From assembly GCA_030695725.1 (NCBI GenBank), contig JAUYPN010000035.1:1-15344 (forward strand): DNA of 15,344 bases. Direction: 5' to 3'. This document shows positions 8,055 to 15,083 of this stretch, piece by piece. Numbering within the stretch: position 1 is the stretch's first letter; every line of letters starts with the position of its first letter. The position numbers were made by a program, and so were the translations under genes. A model generated the notes under the pieces. That model saw nothing but the letters and a program-made list of their open reading frames with translations, was not told the DNA's origin and did no database searches. Origin of the DNA: Candidatus Omnitrophota bacterium. Its GTDB lineage: Bacteria > Omnitrophota > Gorgyraeia > 2-01-FULL-45-10.

Positions 8055-8957
8055 ATGGGAGAAGAAAATAGGGTTGAAAAATCCATCGCAGCCTCAAAAA
8101 AGAAACGAATAAGTCGCAAGGATTTTTTGAAATTAAGCTCATTGGCAGGCTTAGCCCTGGCAGCGTCCGGTTCGCCGGCTGCTGTTTTGGCGGCGGAAGG
8201 AGAGCCGAAGAAGGAGATGTCCGGATTACCGAAAGAAGGAGCCGATATTCTCATAAGGATGCAGGATGACCTCTTGAGGGCTCTGGCTAAACCGCGTGAT
8301 GCGCGCAAATGGGCCATGGCGATCGATGTGCGTAAGTGCATCGGCTGTTTTGCCTGCACAATCGCCTGCAAAGCCGAGAACGTATCCCCTCCGGGGATCG
8401 TTTACCGGCGGGTGCTCGATCTCGAGACCGGAAAATATCCCGGCTTGAAACGCGACTTCGTGCCGGTCCTATGCAATCACTGTGAGGACGCCCCGTGTGT
8501 TGCCGCGTGCCCGGTAAGCGCAACCAAAAAAAGAGAAGATGGTATCGTGGATATGGATTACCTCAAGTGCATCGGCTGCCGCGCCTGTCTCAATGCCTGT
8601 CCCTACGGCTCCAGGCAGTCCGATTTCGGTCAATACTACACAAAAAATACTCCAAAATTGGAAAGTTATGAGACGAGGCCTGCCTTCGAATATAAGAAAG
8701 AGTGGCCGAGAGTGAACGGCAAATCTCCTATAGGCAATGCGAGGAAGTGTCACTTCTGCATTCACAGGATAGAGCGCGCCGTATTGCCGGCCTGCGTTGC
8801 CACATGTATAGGTAAGGCAACATATTTCGGAGATAAGGAAGATCAAAATAGCCTCGTGAGCGAGCTCATCGCGAAATCAAAGACCATGAGAATGAAGGAA
8901 GGTCTCAATACGAAACCCCGGGTTTATTATATAGGCCTTGAGGAGGTGCGTCTATGA
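8055..8957 (+). CDS. Periplasmic 4x[4Fe-4S] electron-transfer subunit of molybdoenzyme (TtrB/PsrB-like)
   Basis: This 300-residue iron-sulfur subunit carries electrons between the membrane quinol-oxidising subunit and the catalytic subunit. A Tat-like signal runs from about 18 to 47: ISRKDFLK followed by a mild hydrophobic stretch and AVLAAE. The twin residues are Arg-Lys (21-22) instead of Arg-Arg. Sixteen cysteines fit four [4Fe-4S] clusters: 95/98/101/105, 140/143/148/152, 172/175/178/182 and 232/235/247/251. The last group, CHFCIHRIERAVLPACVATC, is typical of the DmsB/TtrB/PsrB family. The stop overlaps the next gene by ATGA. The order FeS, NrfD, catalytic subunit matches ttrBCA. The export signal places the complex on the periplasmic side. 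Confidence 0.92.
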   Translation: MGEENRVEKSIAASKKKRISRKDFLKLSSLAGLALAASGSPAAVLAAEGEPKKEMSGLPKEGADILIRMQDDLLRALAKPRDARKWAMAIDVRKCIGCFACTIACKAENVSPPGIVYRRVLDLETGKYPGLKRDFVPVLCNHCEDAPCVAACPVSATKKREDGIVDMDYLKCIGCRACLNACPYGSRQSDFGQYYTKNTPKLESYETRPAFEYKKEWPRVNGKSPIGNARKCHFCIHRIERAVLPACVATCIGKATYFGDKEDQNSLVSELIAKSKTMRMKEGLNTKPRVYYIGLEEVRL

Positions 8958-9925
8958 ACCAAATAAGCCTTTCGTCCTTAGCGAATTTTAACAGCGCTGT
9001 GCCGTGGGGGCTATGGGTCAGTATCTATGGATGGCTTGTAGGGATCTCATGCGCGTCCTACACTATCGTTATGTGGGCAAACATTACAAACAATACCGAT
9101 GTGAAAAAGCTTACAAGGCTCGGAGTAATGCTCGCCATTTCGGCGCTCATGGCGGGGTTGCTAAGTATTCTCGTAGACCTCGGCCACATGGAAAGGTTTT
9201 ATAAACTTTTCGTCTCGCCGAACTTTTCATCCATGATGGCGTGGGAGGTATGGTTATATAATATCTACTTCGTCCTGCTTGGGGCCGTGACGCTTTTTTG
9301 GCTGAAGAAGGAAGTTCCGCGGCCGGTGTCACAGTTCTCTGTCATATTTGCCGTTTCAATTATCATAGTGGAGAGCCTTCTATTTGCGGTGCCACCCGGC
9401 AGGGCATGGCATTCGCCTCTCTTCGTAGCTCACTTTCTCACTTCTTCACTGGCTGCTGGCGCCGGCGCGCTGATACTGGCGACGGCGGTTTTATGGGACA
9501 AAAACGGCTCGGAAGGCCAGCTTAAGGCGCTTGCCAAAATAGCCATTCCATTAGTCGCGGTGAACTTCATTGCCGAAACGGCAGAGATGATTTCCCATGG
9601 TGCCTTGGTTAGTGCAGGGGCCGCGCTTGCGCTTTTTGCGGCCGTTCTGGCTGTGGTGCTTCTCAGGAGCGCAAAACCGTCTTCTATAAAGTTGGCCGGA
9701 CTCATCGCTCTGGTAAGTACACTCGCGGCAAAATATGTGTCACTCATCTCGGCGCAGGCCGTTATGCCTTACAAAGGATTTGAAAAAGCCTATATCGAGC
9801 CGAAGCTCGCGTTTAGCTACTGTCCGTCCCTGCCGGAGACATTAATGGGAGCAGGGTTAGTTGTGTCAGCGGCGGTTATACTCTATATTCTATATAAACT
9901 ATTTCCCCTAACAAGGGAGGGATGA
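8954..9925 (+). CDS. NrfD/PsrC-type quinol-oxidising membrane subunit (TtrC-like)
   Basis: This 323-residue polytopic protein with about eight or nine hydrophobic helices anchors the complex and exchanges electrons with menaquinol. Family marks are PWGLWVSIYGWLVG at 17-30, DLGHMERF at 75-82 and SSMMAWEVWLY at 92-102. No heme-binding His pairs typical of cytochrome b anchors stand out, in keeping with NrfD proteins, which have no cofactor of their own. GGAGG upstream and the ATGA overlap with the FeS gene set the start. Whether quinol oxidation here is coupled to proton movement cannot be judged from sequence. Confidence 0.9.
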   Translation: MNQISLSSLANFNSAVPWGLWVSIYGWLVGISCASYTIVMWANITNNTDVKKLTRLGVMLAISALMAGLLSILVDLGHMERFYKLFVSPNFSSMMAWEVWLYNIYFVLLGAVTLFWLKKEVPRPVSQFSVIFAVSIIIVESLLFAVPPGRAWHSPLFVAHFLTSSLAAGAGALILATAVLWDKNGSEGQLKALAKIAIPLVAVNFIAETAEMISHGALVSAGAALALFAAVLAVVLLRSAKPSSIKLAGLIALVSTLAAKYVSLISAQAVMPYKGFEKAYIEPKLAFSYCPSLPETLMGAGLVVSAAVILYILYKLFPLTREG

Positions 9926-9929
9926 AAAC

Positions 9930-12900
9930 ATGAAGAAAGAAGGTTTTGAGGCCGTTGGAGATGGTATCAAAAATATTAAAATTAAGCGTAAAGATTTTTT
10001 AAAGTGCTCCGCTCTCTTAGGGGCGACGCTCTTCGCATCCGGGAATATGGAGAAAGCATATGCGAAGGCGGCCGATATGATTGACAAGGCGGATTCCGAC
10101 GGAGGGTACCCGCTGGTTAAGCCGGAGAATCTGATTTATACGGCATGCCTGCAGTGCAATACCGGTTGCGGCATAAAAGTAGGCCTTTTAGACGGACTGG
10201 CGGCGAAGATAGAGGGAAATCCCTTTAGCCCATGGACGCTCACTCCGCACCTTAACTATAAAACTTCGATCTTTGATACGGCAAAAGTGGATGGCACGAT
10301 ATGCCCGAAAGGACAGTCCGGCATACAGACGCTCTACGATCCTTACAGGATAGTGAAGGTCTTGAAGCGTGACGGGCCCAGAGGGTCGAACAAGTGGAAG
10401 GCGATAGAGTTCGATACTGCGATAAAAGAGATCGTAGACGGCGGGAAGCTATTCGCAGGTTTAGGTGAGGACAGATATGTGGAAGGATTTAAAGACCTGT
10501 GGGCCATTAAGGACCCGAAGGTTTTAAAGGCGATGGCTGGTTCGGTCAAGGCCATATTGGATGAAAAGGACAAAGAGAAGAAAAAGAGCCTTGTCGGGGA
10601 GTTTAAAACCGAGTTTAAAGATCATCTCAGTTCGATGATAGATCCCGACCATCCCGACTTTGGCCCCAAGAACAACCATTTCACATTCTTGTGGGGCAGG
10701 ATGAAGGCCGGCCGTTCCGAGCTCGTCGGACGTTTTACCAAGGACGCGTTTGGCTCCGTCAACGCCCACGGCCACACGACAGTATGTCAGGGCTCGCTCT
10801 ATTTTACGGGCAAGGCTATGAGCTACCAGTGGGATTACGATGAAAAAGACGAGAAGATGAAGTGGGCCAAGGAAAAGAAGTTTTACTGGCAGTGCGACAC
10901 CGCGAATTCCGAATTCATAATATTTGTGGGCGCATCGCCGCTCGAGGCAAACTACGGGCCTCCTCTCAGGGGAGGAAAGCTTATGGATAATCTTGTCAAT
11001 AAAAAGGTGAAGTTTGCCGTAGTTGATCCTCGCTTCTCGAAAACCGCGTCAAAGGCGTGGAAGTGGATACCGGCGCTGCCCGGCTCTGAAGGAGCTCTCG
11101 CGCTCGGCATGATAAAATGGATCCTGGATAATAATAAATTCGACGCGAGATATTTATCCAACGCGAATAAGGCCGCGGCGAAAGCGGATAACGAACCGAA
11201 CTGGACCAATGCCGCATGGCTGGTTAAAATAGAAAAAGGAGAACCCGGAGCCTTCTTACGCGGTTCTGATATAGGCCTGGAGAAACAGATAAGGACGTTT
11301 GTAGATAAGAAGACACAAGCCGCGAAACAGTACGAATTTGATCCCTTCATAGTGTTGAAAGACGGAGCGCCTGTATCGTTCGATCCGAATGACGAGATTA
11401 ATTCGGCCGAAGGGGATCTCCTGATCGCCACCGAACTTAACGGCATCAAGGTGAAAAGCGTTTTTAAGCTTTTATCTGAGAATGCCGATAGCCGCTCGAT
11501 CGAGGAATGGGCGAAGATCTGCGGGATACCGGCGAGCGATATAATTGAACTTGCCGGGGAATTCACGTCTCACGGCAAGAGGGCCGCGGCAGATATACAC
11601 AGAGGCGTTTCTCAGCATACCAACGGGTTCTACAATGTCTACGCATGGTACTCGCTGAACCTTCTGATAGGGAATTTCGATTGGAAAGGCGGCATGGTTC
11701 AGCTGACGACCTACAACCATCTCGGGGAAAAGGCCGGGCAGCCGTATAATTTTAAAGATATGCATCCCGGAAAGCTGACAGCTTTCGGCACTGACATAAT
11801 ACGGCATGGCGAATATGAGAAGTCGACAATATTTTCCGGATATCCGGCCAAGAGGCCGTGGTATGCGATAGCATCAGACGTATATGAGGAGGTGATACCG
11901 TCGATAGGCGACGCCTATCCGTATCCGGTAAAGATACTCATGACGTATATGGCGGCCCCGACCTACTCTCTACCCGCCGGCCATACGAACATAGATATCC
12001 TTGTCGACACAAAGAAGATACCGCTCGTCGTCTCCAACGATATCACCATAGGCGTTACTTCCATGTACGCGGATTATATCTTCCCCGATCTGTCATACCT
12101 GGAACGTTGGGAATTCCAGGGGTCCCATCCCTCGGTGCCGCAAAAGGTTCAGCCGATCAGACAGCCCGTAACGGCTCCTCTTACCGAGACTGTCAGAGTA
12201 TTCGGCGAGGATATGCCCATATGTCTTGAATCGATGCTTCTTGCTATATCCGAGAAACTCGGTCTGCCCGGCTTCGGGAAAGACGGACTGGGCAAGGGTA
12301 TGGACTTTAAAAGGCAGGAAGACTTCTACCTCAAGATGGCGGCGAATGTTGCGTTCGGCGAAAAAGCGGACGGTTCGGACTCGTGTCCGGATGCGGATGA
12401 CAAAGAGATGGAAGTCTTTATGAAGTCCCGCAGGCATCTTCCGAAAACAATGTTCGACCTCAAGAGATGGAGCTCGGCTTCCGGCGACGCCAATTTCAAG
12501 AAAGTGGCGTATGTACTGAACCGAGGCGGCCGTTTCCAGGACTATGAGAAGGGGTACGACGGCGACCAGCTGAAGAATAAATACGGCAGGCTCATAAACC
12601 TGTACTGCGAAAAAGCTGCTAAGGCGAAAAACTCAATGACCGGCAAGCACTTCGCCGGCCTCGCGTCATACCTGCCGATACAGGATGTGCTGGGCAATCC
12701 GATCGAAGATGAGAAGGCTGGGTACGATCTCCATCTCATTACATACCGCGAGATAAGTCAAACCAAGTCCAGGACGATCACCAATTACTGGCTTCTTGGC
12801 CTGCTTCCGGATAATTTTGTCCTTATCAGTTCAAAAGATGCGGCCGACAGGGGCCTTACCGACGGCGCAAAAGTAAAGATGACCTCCGCGTCCAATCCGG

Positions 12901-13199
12901 AAGGCACATGGAAATTAGGGAACGGACGGATCGTCCCGATGATCGGCCGGGTCAAGGTCAGTGAGGGGATCAGGCCGGGTATAATAGCCTTTCCTCTCGG
13001 CTTCGGTAACTGGGCAACGGGTTCAAGCGACTCCACTATCGACGGAAAGCTTATAAAAGGGGACTCTCGCCGCGCGAAAGGGATACACTGTAACGCCGCG
13101 ATGCGCATTGACCCGTATCTTAAGAATACCTGCCTTTTAGATCTTGTAGGAGGCAGCGTCTCTTTCTATGATTCAAAGGTCAAGCTGGTTAAGGTATAA
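9930..13199 (+). CDS. Molybdopterin oxidoreductase catalytic subunit, tetrathionate reductase (TtrA)-like
   Basis: This 1089-residue enzyme of the DMSO reductase family binds a bis-MGD cofactor and one [4Fe-4S] cluster. It has a Tat-like signal KRKDFLK (19-25), again Arg-Lys, with a hydrophobic stretch to about 45. The cluster ligands are Cys73, Cys76, Cys80 and Cys125 (CLQCNTGC, then CPKG). Cys286 in HTTVCQGS is the likely Mo ligand. Resemblance to TtrA, recalled from memory, covers GGKLFAGLGEDRYVEGFKDL (171-190), HPDFGPKNN, FGSVNAHGH, LPGFGK followed by QEDFYLKMAANVAF, and LNRGGRF. A Lys-rich segment of about 50 residues (190-240) is extra relative to Salmonella TtrA (about 1020). ArrA and selenate-type enzymes are relatives, so the substrate is open. 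A MGD-dinucleotide domain is expected in the last 150 residues. Confidence 0.85.
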   Translation: MKKEGFEAVGDGIKNIKIKRKDFLKCSALLGATLFASGNMEKAYAKAADMIDKADSDGGYPLVKPENLIYTACLQCNTGCGIKVGLLDGLAAKIEGNPFSPWTLTPHLNYKTSIFDTAKVDGTICPKGQSGIQTLYDPYRIVKVLKRDGPRGSNKWKAIEFDTAIKEIVDGGKLFAGLGEDRYVEGFKDLWAIKDPKVLKAMAGSVKAILDEKDKEKKKSLVGEFKTEFKDHLSSMIDPDHPDFGPKNNHFTFLWGRMKAGRSELVGRFTKDAFGSVNAHGHTTVCQGSLYFTGKAMSYQWDYDEKDEKMKWAKEKKFYWQCDTANSEFIIFVGASPLEANYGPPLRGGKLMDNLVNKKVKFAVVDPRFSKTASKAWKWIPALPGSEGALALGMIKWILDNNKFDARYLSNANKAAAKADNEPNWTNAAWLVKIEKGEPGAFLRGSDIGLEKQIRTFVDKKTQAAKQYEFDPFIVLKDGAPVSFDPNDEINSAEGDLLIATELNGIKVKSVFKLLSENADSRSIEEWAKICGIPASDIIELAGEFTSHGKRAAADIHRGVSQHTNGFYNVYAWYSLNLLIGNFDWKGGMVQLTTYNHLGEKAGQPYNFKDMHPGKLTAFGTDIIRHGEYEKSTIFSGYPAKRPWYAIASDVYEEVIPSIGDAYPYPVKILMTYMAAPTYSLPAGHTNIDILVDTKKIPLVVSNDITIGVTSMYADYIFPDLSYLERWEFQGSHPSVPQKVQPIRQPVTAPLTETVRVFGEDMPICLESMLLAISEKLGLPGFGKDGLGKGMDFKRQEDFYLKMAANVAFGEKADGSDSCPDADDKEMEVFMKSRRHLPKTMFDLKRWSSASGDANFKKVAYVLNRGGRFQDYEKGYDGDQLKNKYGRLINLYCEKAAKAKNSMTGKHFAGLASYLPIQDVLGNPIEDEKAGYDLHLITYREISQTKSRTITNYWLLGLLPDNFVLISSKDAADRGLTDGAKVKMTSASNPEGTWKLGNGRIVPMIGRVKVSEGIRPGIIAFPLGFGNWATGSSDSTIDGKLIKGDSRRAKGIHCNAAMRIDPYLKNTCLLDLVGGSVSFYDSKVKLVKV

Positions 13200-13207
13200 G
13201 GAGGGGG
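13198..13207 (+). promoter_or_regulatory. Strong Shine-Dalgarno site before the response regulator
   Basis: AAGGAGGGGG overlaps the stop of the catalytic subunit gene and lies 6 bases before the ATG at 13214. It shows that the regulator pair is read in the same transcript but has its own efficient start. Confidence 0.65.
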
Positions 13208-13213
13208 TAGTCT

Positions 13214-13600
13214 ATGGCAAAGATACTTATCATTGACGATGACGCGGATATGACGGAGGCCATGAGAGTGGTATTGGAGTCTAAGAATCATCGGGTTATA
13301 ATCGCAAAGAGCGGCGAGGAGGGGATGTCTAAAGCCATGGCCGAGAGGCCGGAGCTTATAATCCTGGACGTGATGATGGAGACCACGGATAAAGGGTTCG
13401 AAGTAGCCAGGGAATTGAAGAAAGACGATATTTTCAAAAATGTCCCCATACTCATGCTGACCGCTCTCAAGGATAAGATGGGGCTTGATTTTAAGAAGGA
13501 GGCCGGAGACAGCGTCTGGCTGCCTGTGGAGGATTATCTGGAAAAACCGCTGAAGCCGGAAGAGTTGATCTCAAAGGTTGAGCACTTTCTTCGCAGATGA
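13214..13600 (+). CDS. Stand-alone receiver-domain response regulator
   Basis: This 128-residue protein is only a CheY-like receiver domain with no DNA-binding or enzymatic output. The acidic pocket is Asp8-Asp10, the phosphoacceptor is Asp52 in LILDVMM, the switch Thr is Thr83 and the conserved Lys is Lys111 in EKPLKP. The stretch from Thr83 to Lys111 is 28 residues against about 22 in CheY. The extra residues form a charged loop, KDKMGLDFKKEAGDSVWLPVE. Its stop overlaps the following kinase by ATGA, so the two are almost certainly cognate. With no output domain, it must act through a protein partner, a phosphorelay, or as a phosphate sink for the kinase. Confidence 0.92.
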   Translation: MAKILIIDDDADMTEAMRVVLESKNHRVIIAKSGEEGMSKAMAERPELIILDVMMETTDKGFEVARELKKDDIFKNVPILMLTALKDKMGLDFKKEAGDSVWLPVEDYLEKPLKPEELISKVEHFLRR

Positions 13601-14910
13601 GACGCGCCGGGACAACAGCAGATGAAAGCATCGTTGAAAGATCCCGTTGGCTGATAAGCTTAAGGTGGATCGCCATTGCCGGGGTTATCCTGACCGCGAT
13701 AACCGCCGGCCGCGTATTCAAAATACCCCTCCCCGTCGCGCCCTTCTGCGTTATAACCGCAGTACTGATCGCATACAATCTGATATTCACATTCTTGATA
13801 GCGCGATTAAGGAACGGGTTTGCAAATTTACAGATTTCGCTGGACCTTGCCTGCTTGGCGGCGCTGATACATTTTTCGGGCGGGATAGAAAATCCTTTTC
13901 TATTTTACTTTATATTTCACATGATCATAGCGGGTATTCTTCTGTCGAGGCGCGCTGCAATTTTACAGGCTACTTTCGCGGCTGTGTTATTTTTAGCTAT
14001 GGTGATCTTAGAATATACACACACCCTGGCGCACTATTGCCTGGGAGGTTTTATAATAGAGGACCAGCACGGTAATTTATTGTATATAGCCGGAGTTTCG
14101 TTTGTCTTCATCAGCACATTATACATAGCGGTCTATATGGCTACCTCGATCGCAAAGAGGCTCAAGAGACGCGAAGCGAGTCTGGGCAAAGCGAACGCGC
14201 TATTAAACGAGAAAGACCGCATAAAGAGCGAATACGTGTTGAGGGTCACTCACGATATAAAAGAGCATCTTTCCGCGATACAAAGCTGCGTCGAGACCGT
14301 GGCCGGCGGGATCGCCGGTGAGTTAAACGAAAAACAGGCGAATCTGCTTCAGAGGGCGGACGAGAGGACGGCAAAGCTTATGGCTTTTGTCAAGGCGCTG
14401 GTCGAGATAACGCGCATAAAGCTGGCGCGGGAGATAGAGTTCGATTATTTTTCGCTTAAAGATACGATAGAGAGCGCCATAAATTTTGTCGATACAAAAG
14501 CGCGGGACAAGAGTATAATAATAAATAGCAGCATCTCTCCCGCAGTGGATATGATAAACGGCGCCCAGGTTTATATAGAGGAGACTATCGCCAATATCCT
14601 TGCCAACGCGGTGAAATACACGTCCGCCGGAGGGCGTGTAGACATAGATGTGGAAGATGATGGCGGGAATGTCCTCATCAGGGTCAGGGACACGGGTATC
14701 GGCATACCTAAGGGCGAGATAGGAAAATTATTCGAAGAGTTCTATCGCGCGACGAACGCCAGGCTTACGGAGAAGAGCGGCACGGGTCTCGGCCTTGCGA
14801 TAGCGAGACAGGTTGTGGCCAGACACGGCGGAAAGATATGGGCCGAATCTGAAGAAGGCGTCGGCAGCGTTTTTAGCATAATCTTACCAAAAGGAGGGGC
14901 ACAAGGATGA
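13597..14910 (+). CDS. Membrane sensor histidine kinase with RegB-like GGxxNPF motif
   Basis: This 437-residue kinase has about six N-terminal membrane helices (roughly 20-38, 48-70, 80-93, 102-118, 120-140, 163-184). A short linker follows, then a HisKA domain with the phosphoacceptor His219 in THDIKEHL. The ATPase domain has an N box (ETIANILANAVKYT), G1 (DTGIGIP), an F box (LFEEFYRA) and G2 (GTGLGLAIA). The membrane part contains SGGIENPF (94-101), which fits the GGxxNPF motif known to bind quinone in RegB/PrrB. There is no PAS or large periplasmic sensor domain. The usual Pro five residues after the His is replaced by His224. RegB's redox-active Cys has no clear counterpart; Cys231 lies closer to the His. 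Placement beside a quinol-dependent reductase suggests sensing of quinone redox state. Confidence 0.9.
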   Translation: MRRAGTTADESIVERSRWLISLRWIAIAGVILTAITAGRVFKIPLPVAPFCVITAVLIAYNLIFTFLIARLRNGFANLQISLDLACLAALIHFSGGIENPFLFYFIFHMIIAGILLSRRAAILQATFAAVLFLAMVILEYTHTLAHYCLGGFIIEDQHGNLLYIAGVSFVFISTLYIAVYMATSIAKRLKRREASLGKANALLNEKDRIKSEYVLRVTHDIKEHLSAIQSCVETVAGGIAGELNEKQANLLQRADERTAKLMAFVKALVEITRIKLAREIEFDYFSLKDTIESAINFVDTKARDKSIIINSSISPAVDMINGAQVYIEETIANILANAVKYTSAGGRVDIDVEDDGGNVLIRVRDTGIGIPKGEIGKLFEEFYRATNARLTEKSGTGLGLAIARQVVARHGGKIWAESEEGVGSVFSIILPKGGAQG

Positions 14911-15083
14911 GGATATTCGGAATAGGCGTACAGGAGTTGTTGGTGATACTTCTGATATGCCTTTTGATTTTTGGCGCTGGAAAACTTCCCGAGATCGGCA
15001 AGTCGATCGGTAAGACAATTAAGGAGTTCAAGAAATCGCTAAAGGGCATAGAATCCGACGACGCCGAAGAGAAGAAGCAGTAA
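14907..15083 (+). CDS. tatA: Twin-arginine translocase subunit TatA
   Basis: This 58-residue protein is the pore-forming or pore-lining component of the Tat system, which exports folded proteins across the inner membrane. A short N-terminus leads into one membrane helix (about 8-23). The hinge FGAGKLPE (22-29) and an amphipathic helix, GKSIGKTIKEFKKSLKG (31-47), follow. The tail is short, acidic and then basic (SDDAEEKKQ). The FGxxKLPE hinge is diagnostic for the TatA/E family. It is at the short end for TatA, and the short helix and tail argue against TatB. It starts in an ATGA overlap with the kinase gene, with AAGGAGG at 14891-14897. No tatC is in the window. The two reductase subunits upstream carry Tat-like signals and are its likely local clients. 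Confidence 0.93.
   Translation: MRIFGIGVQELLVILLICLLIFGAGKLPEIGKSIGKTIKEFKKSLKGIESDDAEEKKQ

Noticed and set aside
10952..11566. 204-residue open frame on the minus strand
   Set aside because: It lies entirely antisense to the catalytic subunit gene, whose conserved motifs are on the plus strand. Its composition is Ser/Pro/Leu-rich, as expected for an antisense shadow, and no family is recognisable.
9930..13199. Formate dehydrogenase, nitrate reductase or DMSO reductase identity
   Set aside because: No selenocysteine, no Asp-ligand NarG-type motif, and the long-range similarity and gene order fit the TtrA group better.
14907..15083. TatB rather than TatA
   Set aside because: The FGAGKLPE hinge and very short tail fit TatA/E; TatB usually has a longer helix and tail.
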